Shown: positions 18,544-28,100 of the stretch, in pieces | Numbering within the stretch: the first letter of the stretch is position 1 | Layout: each line of letters opens with the position of its first letter | Assembly (NCBI GenBank): GCA_902826865.1 | Contig: CADEGN010000035.1 | Location: forward strand, 1-41,754 | DNA length: 41,754 bases | From: an uncultured Myxococcales bacterium | Lineage (GTDB): Bacteria > Myxococcota_A > Polyangia > Nannocystales > Nannocystaceae | Reading direction: 5' to 3' | Position numbers and translations under genes: made by a program | Notes under the pieces: model-generated | Seen by the model: the letters and a program-made list of their open reading frames with translations, nothing else | Told to the model about the DNA's origin: nothing | The model's database searches: none

Positions 18544-20052
18544 TTACCCGAAGAGCTCGGGAATGACGCCGTGAATGTCCCCGAGGGTTTCGTCGGGCGC
18601 CGCGCCGACCGCCGCCATGCACGAAACGACCGCGTTGGCCGGGTGCCCGTCGGTGAAAACGATGTGCTTGCCACCGCCAGTGTTGAGTCCACCGGCATGG
18701 CCGCCGACCAGAGCGATCATGTTCTCGCTCGAGTGCGCACTGTCACTGGCGCCGCCCTCGGGGTCAAAGCCCGAGCCGCCTTCGAATAGCAGGATCACCG
18801 CCGTGTGATCGAGCAGGCTCGAGTTGTCGTACTCCTTGGTATCTCGCAGCAGGGCGATCAGCCGGGCGAAGTGTTTCACGTGCCAACCCACGCAGTCCGC
18901 GTAAGCCTCCGGCCTGGCGCTGTGCCCGATGGCCGAGTGGATGTCGCCCTCATGACCGAGCATCGGACCGACTTGCATATGGGTTTGCGACGAGGTCAAC
19001 CGGATGGCAGCCACGCGCGACAGGTCGCACGCGAAGGCCATGCGGACGAAGTCACACAACAACTCGCCGCGGAGGGTCTCGTTGCTGTAGCCGACCCCAT
19101 CCCCGCCTTGGCCCTGGTACTCGATCGCCGACCCTTGGATCGGTGGATCGTCGCCGGGATCGGGGGGCTTGGTGCAGCTAGCAAGAGCGTCGGGTGGAAG
19201 GGAGTCGAGGCGCTGCTCAAGCGCTCGCACTTCCTCGAGGTGGCGATCGAATCGCTCGCGGTCACTGCTGCCGAGCCGGTCGCGCAGGGACTCGGCGTTG
19301 CCGCGGACCAATTCGACCACGCTACGATGGCGCGCAAGCCTGCGCGCGAACGCTTGCGCCTCGGCAGGGTCGGGCGGCACGAAGTTGCCAAACAGGGTCG
19401 AGTAGGCCAGCTGCGGGCTCGCGACGGGCTCGATGGCCTCCAGTTCGCCGCCGCGGCTGCGGCGATAGGACAGGCGCATCGCAGACCCGCCGGTGCTGTT
19501 GGCACCGACGTAGCTCGCAGCCTGGACCCGGTACGAGAGACTGGACGTCCCCTCGCCGATGGCTTCGTGGACGAGCTGATCCGCGGTTGGACCGTTGGCT
19601 GGTTCCGCGCGGGTCGGGTTGCCTCGCACACCGCAGGTCTGCGGGCCGGTGGTGTTGAAGTGGAACGCGGGGCTCCGACCGCCGGGCGGAACGCTGCTGC
19701 CCTCAGCGTTCGACCACGGGATCGTCATTCCCGAGACGATCGAGACGTGATCGCGGACATCGAAACCATTGCCGCCCACGCCGGGATTGCTGGGCAACGC
19801 GCCGGTGCCGAGCGCGAGCGCGGCGCGCTTCAGATCGTAACCGACGCCAACGGTGTTGGGTACGATGTCATCCGGGTAGCCATCGGACACCAGCGACATC
19901 CCGGCGTACATCAGGACAAACCGCTTGGGTGGCGTTGCGGCGCCGGCGCGAGCCGGACGGTGGCCCATGATCTCGAGGGCCGGCAGCGCGAGCACGCTGC
20001 CCCCGAGGCCGCGTAGTAGGGTCCGGCGGTTGATCACGGATACGCGCGACAT
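18544..20052 (-). CDS. DUF1552 protein with Tat-type signal
   Basis: DUF1552 proteins are exported proteins of unknown function found beside DUF1592-type cytochromes. The N-terminus NRRTLLRGLGGSVLALPALE is a twin-Arg signal. The body includes PKRFVLMYAGMSLVSDGYPD, MTIPWSNAEG, a DRERFDRHLEEVRALEQRL helix typical of the family, a central AFACDLSRVAAIRLTSSQTH and a final LGDIHGVIPELFG. ATG 20052 (TGATG overlap with the upstream stop, GAGGAGAAG just before) is preferred over GTG 20055. It is translationally coupled to the DUF1592 gene. The fold resembles sulfatase/phosphatase-like (DUF1501-type) exported proteins, but this is not certain. Confidence 0.9.
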   Translation of the reverse strand: MSRVSVINRRTLLRGLGGSVLALPALEIMGHRPARAGAATPPKRFVLMYAGMSLVSDGYPDDIVPNTVGVGYDLKRAALALGTGALPSNPGVGGNGFDVRDHVSIVSGMTIPWSNAEGSSVPPGGRSPAFHFNTTGPQTCGVRGNPTRAEPANGPTADQLVHEAIGEGTSSLSYRVQAASYVGANSTGGSAMRLSYRRSRGGELEAIEPVASPQLAYSTLFGNFVPPDPAEAQAFARRLARHRSVVELVRGNAESLRDRLGSSDRERFDRHLEEVRALEQRLDSLPPDALASCTKPPDPGDDPPIQGSAIEYQGQGGDGVGYSNETLRGELLCDFVRMAFACDLSRVAAIRLTSSQTHMQVGPMLGHEGDIHSAIGHSARPEAYADCVGWHVKHFARLIALLRDTKEYDNSSLLDHTAVILLFEGGSGFDPEGGASDSAHSSENMIALVGGHAGGLNTGGGKHIVFTDGHPANAVVSCMAAVGAAPDETLGDIHGVIPELFG

Positions 20053-21839
20053 CACGGCTTCTCCTCGGCGGTGGCGGGCTGGTCGGGATGCGGATCCGAT
20101 GGGCCGGGTGGCACCACCTTCACATCCTCGCGGCGGTAAGCGAACGCTGGGTCAGTGACGATGGCGGTAAGCAGCTCGTCGAAGCGGAACTCACCCTCGC
20201 CAAGGCGATCGCGGAGCGCGGTAACGATCGCTGTATCGTCCGGGCCGAGTACCCCGCGGCCGACCGTCAAGCGATGCAGCTGTCTGGCGACGCACAGATC
20301 GAGCTTGCCGCTTCCGAGGGCGAGGTTGGCCAGTTCGGCGGGTCCATTGAATGGACCGACGCCGGCCAGTTCCCCTTCGCCCGCGATCTCGCACTGCGAT
20401 TCGTCGTCCGGTGTCTGGGGGTTATCGGGTTCGTGGGTGCGGAAGCGACCGAGCGGATCGTAGTTCTCGAGGCCGAAACCCACGGGATCGAGCAGTGCGT
20501 GACAGCCGGCGCAGTCGCCTTCGCGATGCGCTGCGAAGCGCTCGACCTTGCAGAATCCATCGACGGCAGGGGGCTCGTCGTCCACATTGACGGTGGGCGG
20601 TGGCGGGGGGATTTCCTCGCAGAACAGCCGCCGGCGGATCACCAGCCCGCGTTGGACCGGGCTCGTGTCTTCGCCCTGGGCGCCGACCGAGAGAAATGCA
20701 CCGTGTGAGAGCAAGCCCTGGCGCCCCGAGTCGCCGTAGTCGACCCACGCCGGCTCCTCGCCGTCGGGCGCGGGAAGACCGTAGTGTTCAGCCAGCGCCG
20801 CGTTGATGAACGTCGCGGGTTCGCGGAAAACATCGTGCCACACCCGGCGATCCTCGAACACGATCCTTTGCAGCAGGGCCATCGTCTCGCCGCGCATCTG
20901 CGCCGCGAGCTCACCGTCGATGAACATGGATTCATAGCCAAGCCACATCGCATGGAACCGATCGATCCGGGCGATCGCCCGCGGGTCAGCCAGCATGTCC
21001 GTCGCCGCCTCGCCGATCCCGTCGGGCGTGTCCAAGTCTCCGGCCGCGGCGCGGTCGAGAAGCGCGTCGTCCGGGCCACTGCCCCACAATAGGAAGGACA
21101 GCCGGGTGGCGACCTCGTAGGGGCCGAGGCGGACCAATCCCGGAACGCCGGGAACGGGTTGGCCGATCTCGATGCGGTAGAGGAACTCGGCATCCGCCAA
21201 CATCGCACGGATGAGGAACTCGACACCGGCGTCGAAGTCACCTTCGGCTTCGGCGTGGGCGAGGGCTCCGTCGCCGTCGGTCGGCCCGTTGAGGTAACGA
21301 TCGATTTCCGTCTCCGTCAGCGGGCGGCGTAGCGCCCGGCGGCCGAATCGCTCGATGAAGTCGCGCATGCACGTCGCATCGCTGGGATCCTGGGGTACGC
21401 AGCCGATCAGGCTGTCACGCAGGATCGGATCGGCGAGGACCTCATCGGCGAGCTGTTCCGCCAGGAAGTCGGTTGCGTTGACGAGCGCCTCCGACGGGAT
21501 CTGTTCGGTGTAGTCGTTGTCGAAGGGCGTGCGAGGGTCGGCCGGGAGCAACTCGAGCGCGGGGAGGTCGGGAATTCCGAGGAGGTCGCGGACGGTCTGG
21601 TCGTACTCGGCCACCGACAGACGCCGAAGGCCCTGGCGCGGCACCCACTCGGCCGGTTGAGGGTCGTCGCCTGCCGAACCCGCGCCGTCGTCCGCGCCGT
21701 CGCCGACGCCGTCGTCGGTGTCACTCGCGTTGGCCGCGTCCTCGCGGCCGTTGGACAGTCCGGTGTAGCAGCCCGCGGCCGCGGTGAGGGCGACCGCGAG
21801 CGCGATGCGCGTCGATGCCTGCGAACCCTGCGTCGTCAT
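20052..21839 (-). CDS. DUF1592-type haem c lipoprotein (DUF1587/1595/1592/1588/1585)
   Basis: The 595-aa product has a lipobox (AAAGC) and an acidic linker, then the domain order typical of this family: DUF1587 (LRRLSVAEYDQTVRDLLG), DUF1595 (FIERFGRRALRRPLTETEID), DUF1592 (EVATRLSFLLWGSGPDDALL, then FINAALAEHYGLP), DUF1588 with the haem c motif CAGCH (about 443-447) and LLDPVGFGLENYDPLGRFR, and DUF1585 at the end. It is probably a membrane-anchored single-haem protein. Function is unknown; electron transfer or carbohydrate-linked oxidation has been suggested for planctomycete relatives. GAGAGG upstream of ATG 21839 supports the start. It is the first gene of an operon with DUF1552 and is divergent from the kinase gene. 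Confidence 0.92.
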   Translation of the reverse strand: MTTQGSQASTRIALAVALTAAAGCYTGLSNGREDAANASDTDDGVGDGADDGAGSAGDDPQPAEWVPRQGLRRLSVAEYDQTVRDLLGIPDLPALELLPADPRTPFDNDYTEQIPSEALVNATDFLAEQLADEVLADPILRDSLIGCVPQDPSDATCMRDFIERFGRRALRRPLTETEIDRYLNGPTDGDGALAHAEAEGDFDAGVEFLIRAMLADAEFLYRIEIGQPVPGVPGLVRLGPYEVATRLSFLLWGSGPDDALLDRAAAGDLDTPDGIGEAATDMLADPRAIARIDRFHAMWLGYESMFIDGELAAQMRGETMALLQRIVFEDRRVWHDVFREPATFINAALAEHYGLPAPDGEEPAWVDYGDSGRQGLLSHGAFLSVGAQGEDTSPVQRGLVIRRRLFCEEIPPPPPTVNVDDEPPAVDGFCKVERFAAHREGDCAGCHALLDPVGFGLENYDPLGRFRTHEPDNPQTPDDESQCEIAGEGELAGVGPFNGPAELANLALGSGKLDLCVARQLHRLTVGRGVLGPDDTAIVTALRDRLGEGEFRFDELLTAIVTDPAFAYRREDVKVVPPGPSDPHPDQPATAEEKP

Positions 21840-22100
21840 CGGCGGTGCCTCTCTTCAACTGGTTCGGCCATGGCGCGTACCCCTCGCCCCCGGAGTCGTG
21901 CAGACCAGCGACTCGTCCATGTGGATTCGGTCGAAAAATGCGGCGCCGGTTCTGGCTCAGCGCGGAGCGTCGCAGGGCTCACCCTTCGGGCAGTGCGATC
22001 CGTGCGTTGATTCGCGCCACGCGTCTCCAGAGGCCTGTCCAGCGACGATTTGGCAGCTTGCGCCTGGTCCGCCAAGGCGGCCATCGTACGATTGGCGAAG

Positions 22101-24950
22101 GTGTCGGATTCCACCAGCGAAGACGAGTCGCTCGACCGCATGCTCCGCGCTGGGCGACTCGATGACGCGATCGAGCGCGACCACGCGCTCGCCGCCACCG
22201 AAACTGCGCTGTTCGGAAAGCCCCATGGCCGAACGCTCGAGTTCGGGCGCTACGTACTGCTCGAGCGGATCGGAGCGGGTGGGCAGGGCATCGTTCACGC
22301 GGCCTACGATCCAGAGCTGGATCGGCGGGTGGCGATCAAGCTCCTGGGGACACGCGGACATGAGAGTCGACGCGAGGATCTCCTGCGCGAAGCGCAGGCG
22401 GCCGCCCGCCTGTCTCACCCCAACGTTCTCGCCGTGCACGATGTCGGCGTGTTCGAGCGACCCCTGGTGAACGACAACGATGCGCCGACGCGCGGCGTGT
22501 ATGTGGTTACCGAGCTCATCGAGGGCGAGACGCTTCAGGTTTGGCGCACGCGGCATGACCGGACGCTTCGCGAAGTTCTCGATGTGTTGTGTTCCGCTGG
22601 CCGTGGAATCGCGGCCGCCCACGCCAGTGGTTTGGTCCACGCCGACGTCAAACCGGACAATGTCCTTGTCGGCAGGGACGGCCGCGTCCGCGTCCTCGAC
22701 TTCGGGCTAGCGCGCGCCATCGGTCCCCCGAGCGCGCGGGAACCGGATCCGCCGCGACGGATCGTAGGAACGCCCGCCTACATGGCGCCCGAGCAACATC
22801 GTGCGAGCGAAGCGCTCGATCCTCGTGCCGATGTGTTCTCGTTTTGCGTGATGCTGTTCGAGGCGGTCTACGGTCAGCGTCCGTTCGAAGGTGGCGACTT
22901 GGAGTCGCTGTTGGCGGCCAAATACCGGCGCGAGTTCAGGATCCCGAAGACGCCCCGTGTGCCGCGCTGGCTCACCCGCGTGGTCCTCTCCGGGCTTTCG
23001 CCGATCCCCGAGGAACGCCCGGCAACGATGGACGCATTGCTCGCGGCGCTGCAGCGCGATCGGCCTCGCCGCGTCCGCATCGCCGCCGGGTTTGCGTTCG
23101 CCGGGTTGGTGATCGGGCTGCTCGTGTACGGACTCGTGCAAGCGCGAGGCGCCCGCGGAGCGAGCTGCGAGAACGCGAGTCGTGAGCTCGCCGGGGTGTG
23201 GGATGACAATGCCCGGAACACCATCGCCCGGGCGTTCACAGCCGCGGATCCCGAGCACGCCCAGGACGTCTGGCAGCGGGTAGAGCGCGGTCTCGACGTG
23301 TACGCGAGCCAGTGGATCGCGCTGCGCGAGGCGACCTGCTGGGCAACCGTGGTGGAGGAACGCGAACCCGTTCCGGTCATGGCCGCCCGGGTGCTTTGCC
23401 TGGACAAGCGGGCAGCGCGACTCGGGGGCCTGGTCCGGCGTCTCGGCGAGGTCGACGAGCGCAGCATGACCCGCGCCGTGCAGAGCGTCGCCGAGCTACC
23501 GCCCCTCGAACCGTGCCAGCGCGTTACCGGCGAAGTCGGAGTTGTGGCCGACGCTCGAGAACACGCCCTGGCGCTCGAGGCCGAACTCGCCGACGTCGAC
23601 GCGCTGCGCCACAGCGAGCGGTTCGCGGAGGCCGAAGCCGCCAGCGAACGCGCGCTCGCATTGGCCGGTGCGGACGCCGACCCTCGCTCGGTGGTCCGCG
23701 TCTGGCTGCAGCGCGGAGGCCTGGAGCGCTGGCGCGGCGACTTTTTTGCGGCCGAGGCGGCGCTGGTGAAGGCGCTCGATCTGGCCGAACGCGCCGGCGA
23801 CGACGAGCTCGCCGGTTCCGCGTTGATCGACCTCGGGTTCGTCGATGGTGTGCCCCTCGCGCGGCCGGCCGAGGGGTTGCGTCTCCTCGATCTCGCCGAC
23901 GCAAAACTCGCAAGGATCGGTGGCGATGAACGCCTCGCGGCCCAACTCGCCTACCATCGCGGGCGGGTGCTCGAGCGGCTCGGCCGCGTGGAAGAGGCCG
24001 AGCGCGCGCTCAACGATGCGTTCGCCCGCGCAGAGTTGGCATACGGCGCTTTTCACCCGTTGGTTGCCGATATCGAGAACATGCGGGGCGTCACGGCCGA
24101 GCGCCGCGGTCGTCACGTCGAGTCGCTCGCCCATTACCGGCGCGCGCTGCAAATGCGTATGGACTTGGTCGGGGAGCAAAACGCCCGCACCGCCATTGCG
24201 CTGGGAAACTCCGTCGTCGCCCGTTGGAACCTCGGCGACACTCGCGGCGCGCTCGAGGATCAGCGCCGCGCGATCGCCACCCTTGAGCGGACGCTCGGAC
24301 CTTCCCATTCCGACACATCGTGGGCGCGCCGGACACTGGCCGAGCGCCTGATCGAACTTGAGCGCGTGGAGGAAGCCCTCGACGAAGCTTCGCAGGCCCT
24401 CCGCGCCGCCGAAGCGACGCTCGGACCCAACCATCCAGACGTCGCGAAGAGCGCAGTTGCCCGTGCGAGCGCGCTGCGTGATCTCGGGCGCGCCGAAGAG
24501 GCGCTGGCGCTCGATGAGCGTGCCATCGCGATCGCCAGCTCGCATCCCGAAAGCGGGTACCATTTGAGTGCGATGGTGGATCGGGTCGCGACGCTGCGCA
24601 GTTCCGGCGCCTGCGCGGCCGTGGTCGTGGACGCCGCCGCCGTGCTCGCGGAGACGGCGGCGCTTGATCCCGAAGCGGTGCTCGCCCATCTAGAGCGAGC
24701 GCGCTGCTCACTTGCCGCCGGCCAGGACGAATTCGCGGCTCTCGACCTTGGTCTGGCGCTGGTGGTCGCGCATGCGCGGGGCGACGGCGTGATCTCGATC
24801 CTGCCGCTGCAGCGCGAGTTGGCGCGTGCGCTCGCACGGCGCTCGCCGGCCGCGGCTCGACCGATCGCAGCCGCCGCCTTGGATGTGGTCCGACGCACCG
24901 GGGTTCGACCGTCGTGGCGCGCGGAACTCGAGCAGCTGTCCAGGGGTTGA
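22101..24950 (+). CDS. Transmembrane Ser/Thr kinase with TPR sensor region
   Basis: The 949-aa product has a kinase domain at about 50-320: GAGGQG loop (58-63), VAIK lysine (K80), catalytic Asp182 and Asn187 in HADVKPDN, DFG (200-202) and GTPAYMAPEQ. Arg of HRD is Ala, so the activation loop is not controlled by the usual RD pocket; activity should remain. A single helix (FAFAGLVIGLLVYGLV, about 331-346) leads to a large C-terminal region of TPR-like repeats (for example HYRRALQMRMDLVGEQNART and ALRAAEATLGPNHPDVAKSA). GTG 22101 was chosen; TTG 22050 is in frame but its leader is not protein-like. It lies 50 bp before an ECF sigma gene, probably one transcription unit. Confidence 0.92.
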   Translation: MSDSTSEDESLDRMLRAGRLDDAIERDHALAATETALFGKPHGRTLEFGRYVLLERIGAGGQGIVHAAYDPELDRRVAIKLLGTRGHESRREDLLREAQAAARLSHPNVLAVHDVGVFERPLVNDNDAPTRGVYVVTELIEGETLQVWRTRHDRTLREVLDVLCSAGRGIAAAHASGLVHADVKPDNVLVGRDGRVRVLDFGLARAIGPPSAREPDPPRRIVGTPAYMAPEQHRASEALDPRADVFSFCVMLFEAVYGQRPFEGGDLESLLAAKYRREFRIPKTPRVPRWLTRVVLSGLSPIPEERPATMDALLAALQRDRPRRVRIAAGFAFAGLVIGLLVYGLVQARGARGASCENASRELAGVWDDNARNTIARAFTAADPEHAQDVWQRVERGLDVYASQWIALREATCWATVVEEREPVPVMAARVLCLDKRAARLGGLVRRLGEVDERSMTRAVQSVAELPPLEPCQRVTGEVGVVADAREHALALEAELADVDALRHSERFAEAEAASERALALAGADADPRSVVRVWLQRGGLERWRGDFFAAEAALVKALDLAERAGDDELAGSALIDLGFVDGVPLARPAEGLRLLDLADAKLARIGGDERLAAQLAYHRGRVLERLGRVEEAERALNDAFARAELAYGAFHPLVADIENMRGVTAERRGRHVESLAHYRRALQMRMDLVGEQNARTAIALGNSVVARWNLGDTRGALEDQRRAIATLERTLGPSHSDTSWARRTLAERLIELERVEEALDEASQALRAAEATLGPNHPDVAKSAVARASALRDLGRAEEALALDERAIAIASSHPESGYHLSAMVDRVATLRSSGACAAVVVDAAAVLAETAALDPEAVLAHLERARCSLAAGQDEFAALDLGLALVVAHARGDGVISILPLQRELARALARRSPAAARPIAAAALDVVRRTGVRPSWRAELEQLSRG

Positions 24951-25000
24951 GCCGCTCCGCCAGCGGCCGCAGGCCGGGGCAAACGTGCGATGCTGCGGTG

Positions 25001-25627
25001 GTGAAGGACGAGCAAAGCGACGTCGAGCTCCTGCTCGCGTGGCGGCGGGGCGACCTGGTCGCCGGCAACGCGCTCGTGCGCCGTAACTTCGACGCGCTGT
25101 TTCGCTTTTTCCGCAGTCGACTGGATGAAGGCGTGGCGGATCTCGTGCAGCAGACCTTCCTGGCCGCAGTGGAGTCATCCGATCGCATTCCTGAGGAGGC
25201 CGGGTTTCGTGCATGGCTCTTCGGCATCGCCCGGAACAAGCTCGTCCTGCACCATCGCCGACTGACGCGTCGTCGTGATCCCATCGGGGACGCGCCCGTC
25301 GTCGACGCCGAAGCGGACGAATCGCTGGGTCGGTTGGTCGGCATGCGCGAGGAGCAGCGACTCCTGCTTCGAGCGTTGCGTCGGCTTCCGATCGATCTGC
25401 AAACCGCGCTCGTGCTTGGATATTGGGAGGGGCTGTCGGGTACGGAGATCGCCGAGGTGCTCGACGTTCCGGTCGGTACGGTAAAGACGCGCCTTCGCCG
25501 GGCGAAGGGCCTTCTTCGGTCGACCATCGAGCAGCTCGCCCCGCAATCCGACACCGCCACGGTCACGGTGCGCGATCTCGATCATTGGGCGCGGTCGTTG
25601 CGTGATCGCCTCGGCCGGGACGAATAA
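25001..25627 (+). CDS. ECF-type RNA polymerase sigma factor
   Basis: The 208-aa product has sigma region 2 (DLVQQTFLAAVESSDRIPEE, then FRAWLFGIARNKL) and region 4 (RRLPIDLQTALVLGYWEGLS, then EIAEVLDVPVGTVKTRLRRA). A C-terminal tail RDLDHWARSLRDRLGRDE follows. It starts at GTG 25001 (a second GTG is at 24998). No anti-sigma gene is nearby; the gene directly follows a Ser/Thr kinase. Kinase-linked ECF groups are known in which the kinase controls sigma activity by phosphorylation, so the same is inferred here. Targets unknown; the downstream vWA lipoprotein is a candidate. Confidence 0.93.
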   Translation: MKDEQSDVELLLAWRRGDLVAGNALVRRNFDALFRFFRSRLDEGVADLVQQTFLAAVESSDRIPEEAGFRAWLFGIARNKLVLHHRRLTRRRDPIGDAPVVDAEADESLGRLVGMREEQRLLLRALRRLPIDLQTALVLGYWEGLSGTEIAEVLDVPVGTVKTRLRRAKGLLRSTIEQLAPQSDTATVTVRDLDHWARSLRDRLGRDE

Positions 25628-25723
25628 CCGGCGAACCAGACAAGGGCGCGCGGAGGCGCCCGGCGACTCGCACGACCGGCTCGTGTCCGCAATCCGTTCG
25701 GCACCGCGCGGCAATTGCCTAAC

Positions 25724-26830
25724 ATGCGGGTTTGTCTCGGCTGCTTCATCCCGGCGTTCCTCCTCGGCTGCAATGCGAGCTCTGGCGGGGGCGATGACGT
25801 GTTTGGCAGCGCCGGCCAGCAGGACGCCGGCGGAGCGACCGCCAGCATGGACGGATCCGGGGACACCCCAGGTGGCGCGAACGGAGGTGCCGAGGCCGCG
25901 GACACCGGTGAAATTCGGTTCGACATTGGCGCTCCAGGGGATGCGTCTGGCGGTCAGGAAGGCGGGACGGGGGAGGGCTGTACCAAGATCGACTTCGTCT
26001 TCGCCATCGACAACTCGGGCTCGATGGGTGCGCACCAAGCCGCGCTTATCGCCAGCTTTGGACCCTTTATCGACACGATCTTCGGCACCGTGCAAGCGCA
26101 GGACTATCGCATCATCGTCGTGGACTCGGATGAGGATCGCGATCTCTCGAGCTGTCAACCGTGCCCCTACGATGCGTGTGCCGACTTCTGCGAGATCAAG
26201 GACACACTGCCCGCGTGCGAGGGGATCCTCGGCGCCGGCGAGATCCAGCCCTACAACCCCGGCGCGAGCAACCGCCCCTGCGGAGTCCCTGACGGGCACC
26301 GCTGGCTCGCCTCCGATCTTCCCGCCGCGGAGCTAAAGGAAAAGTTCGCTTGCGTGGCGCAGGTGGGGGACATGGGCTCGGGCGGTGAGTTGCCGATCTC
26401 TGCCGCGGTCGCGGCCGTTACCGCCGAGTCGGCCGCGGGAGGTTGCAACGAAGGGTTCTTGCGCGACGATGCGATCCTCGTGGTCACGATCATCTCGGAT
26501 GATTACCCTTCGAGCAACATGGACGATGCGTCGACAGTGGGTAGCGTCGACGAGTGGTACAACGCGTTTGTGACGGCGAAGGCGGGGAAGCCCCAGAATA
26601 TCGTCATGTTGGGTGTGTTCAACCTCGCCGGCTCAACCTGTGTGCAAGAAGGGACGGCGGGACCTGGTCCACTCGTGCAACCCACCCAGAAGTTCGTCGA
26701 TTTGGTCGAGCGCTTCGGCGATCGCGGTGTCATCGGAGACGTTTGTGCGGAACCGGACTATGGTCCGCTGTTCGCCGAGGCCGTGGGACTGATCGATACG
26801 GCGTGCGATGAGTACACGCCCGAAGGGTAG
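25724..26830 (+). CDS. vWA-domain surface lipoprotein (copy 1)
   Basis: ATG 25724 gives a lipoprotein signal with FLLGC (C16). A Gly/Asp/Ala linker runs to about residue 85 and contains GEIRFDIG (RFDI at 65-68), a motif shared with two other lipoproteins here. The vWA domain starts at KIDFVFAIDNSGSMG with the MIDAS DxSxS (D96, S98, S100). Several Cys pairs (CQPCPYDAC; CNEGFLRDD) point to disulfides, and GCNEGFLRDDAILVVTIISD is the second hydrophobic strand. By family knowledge it binds a divalent metal and a protein or matrix partner at the surface. It is 96 bp downstream of the sigma gene and convergent with the aldo/keto reductase. Confidence 0.88.
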   Translation: MRVCLGCFIPAFLLGCNASSGGGDDVFGSAGQQDAGGATASMDGSGDTPGGANGGAEAADTGEIRFDIGAPGDASGGQEGGTGEGCTKIDFVFAIDNSGSMGAHQAALIASFGPFIDTIFGTVQAQDYRIIVVDSDEDRDLSSCQPCPYDACADFCEIKDTLPACEGILGAGEIQPYNPGASNRPCGVPDGHRWLASDLPAAELKEKFACVAQVGDMGSGGELPISAAVAAVTAESAAGGCNEGFLRDDAILVVTIISDDYPSSNMDDASTVGSVDEWYNAFVTAKAGKPQNIVMLGVFNLAGSTCVQEGTAGPGPLVQPTQKFVDLVERFGDRGVIGDVCAEPDYGPLFAEAVGLIDTACDEYTPEG

Positions 26831-26837
26831 GCGCGGA

Positions 26838-26903
26838 TCGTGACCTCAAACGATTCCCGGCCAGGCGCGAGTCGTGGCCTCAAACAATGCCCGGCCAGGC
26901 GCG
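26838..26903. repeat. Tandem duplication of an aldo/keto reductase 3' end
   Basis: 32-bp units at 26838-26869 and 26872-26903 (34-bp offset) match at 29 positions. The right unit contains the last codons and stop of the reductase on the minus strand (RAWPGIV-stop). The left unit, downstream of that stop, spells the same seven residues and stop with two synonymous changes (GGC/GGA, ATT/ATC). Confidence 0.7.
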
Positions 26904-27761
26904 GCCGAGCGAGTCCCAAGCGTTCTGAAGCCGTCCCAGAGTGTCCGCGTCGAGTGGACCCCGCTCCACGATCGCGATCGCCCGCCGCAAATGCTCGACG
27001 CTCGAGGTGCCCACCAAACACGCGCTCACGCCCGGTGCAAACGCGGCAAACCGGAGGGCGAGCTCGTCGGCGGGCAGAGGGCCAGCACCATCGGGGGCAA
27101 GCGTACGCCAGCGGTCCCAGTAGATCGCAACGTCGTCTCGGGCCGGCCGCTCGCCATGACGCCAGCATGCGTTGGCCAGCGTGCGCTTGGCGATCACACC
27201 GAGGCCACGCGAGGTCGCGTCCGGCACCGTGAGGCCGAGCGAGGCGCGGTCGCAGATGTTCACCGAGGTCTGAACGCTGGCGAATCGTCCGGACTCAACT
27301 GCCCATGAGAGCGCGTCATTGTCGCCGGCGTATGCGGCGATGCGGATGCGTCCCGCATCGGCGGCGCGCGTGAGGGCATCGATGACCTCGCCTCGGGCAA
27401 GCACATCGGTTGGACATGAGTGAAGGTGCACGATGTCGATCACATCGGCACGCAGGCGAGCGCGCGCCTCATGGATGCCCCGCGCCACGCACTCGAACGT
27501 CCAGTCTGGAACGCCCTCGACACCATAGCCGATCTTGGTGGACAGCACGACTCGGTCCCGAACCGGCGCGAGATGGCGCCCGATGCGTTCTTCCGACAGC
27601 CCATACGAACGCGCGGTGTCAAATAGCGTCACGCCGAGATCAACGGCTTCGCGCAGGAGGATGCCAGCGTCATGGTCGGAGAGCGCATCGCTGCCGATGC
27701 AACCGCCGCCAAAGCCGAGCGTCGACACGGCGATGCCGGACGTTCCCAGCGGGCGCGTCAT
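26880..27761 (-). CDS. Aldo/keto reductase family oxidoreductase
   Basis: The 293-aa product begins MTRPLGTSGIAVSTLGFGGG and has the catalytic tetrad: Asp48 and Tyr53 in LFDTARSYG, Lys76 in LSTKIGYG and His114 in IVHLHS. It is a cytosolic NAD(P)H-dependent reductase; the substrate is not evident. ATG 27761 was chosen for its match to family N-termini; ATG 27788 (nine codons upstream) is an alternative, and the open frame beyond it is not protein-like. Its 3' end is followed by a near-copy of its last codons. It is divergent from the pseudogene of a FG-GAP lipoprotein. Confidence 0.88.
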   Translation of the reverse strand: MTRPLGTSGIAVSTLGFGGGCIGSDALSDHDAGILLREAVDLGVTLFDTARSYGLSEERIGRHLAPVRDRVVLSTKIGYGVEGVPDWTFECVARGIHEARARLRADVIDIVHLHSCPTDVLARGEVIDALTRAADAGRIRIAAYAGDNDALSWAVESGRFASVQTSVNICDRASLGLTVPDATSRGLGVIAKRTLANACWRHGERPARDDVAIYWDRWRTLAPDGAGPLPADELALRFAAFAPGVSACLVGTSSVEHLRRAIAIVERGPLDADTLGRLQNAWDSLGRAWPGIV

Positions 27762-28100
27762 GCGGCTTGCGAGTTGGACGGGTGGCATCTCGATCCGCTC
27801 AGCAGGAAGGGAACGGGTGGTGATAGCGGGTGCTGGCCATTTCTGACGCCGTATTCGCGGCGCGATATACCGCGAGCCCCCATACTGCGCGAGCACAAAC
27901 ACTCGCTTGGCGAGCGCGCGGCAGGCTTTGCGTGCGGGTTGGTCGGTGACTCCCATCACCGGCGTTGCACACCAGCTCGCTGCGGACCGATCGATGGCGC
28001 CCAGAAACTGCATGCAGACGGCTTTGCGGATGCGAAGAATCTCACTCCTGCTACAGACACGATCGCTTGCAGTCCTCGCACGACGTACATCAAACCTGCA
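27762..28100. other. Intergenic region with no convincing gene
   Basis: This divergent region between the reductase and the lipoprotein pseudogene has only short, composition-poor open frames. It includes weak dyads (CGGTGA-6-TCACCG; CGCGG-9-CCGCG), and promoter elements are expected but not identified. Confidence 0.4.

Noticed and set aside
18805..20016. Long plus-strand open frame opposite DUF1552
   Set aside because: Its translation has no motif, and the minus strand is a well-supported Tat-exported protein in an operon.
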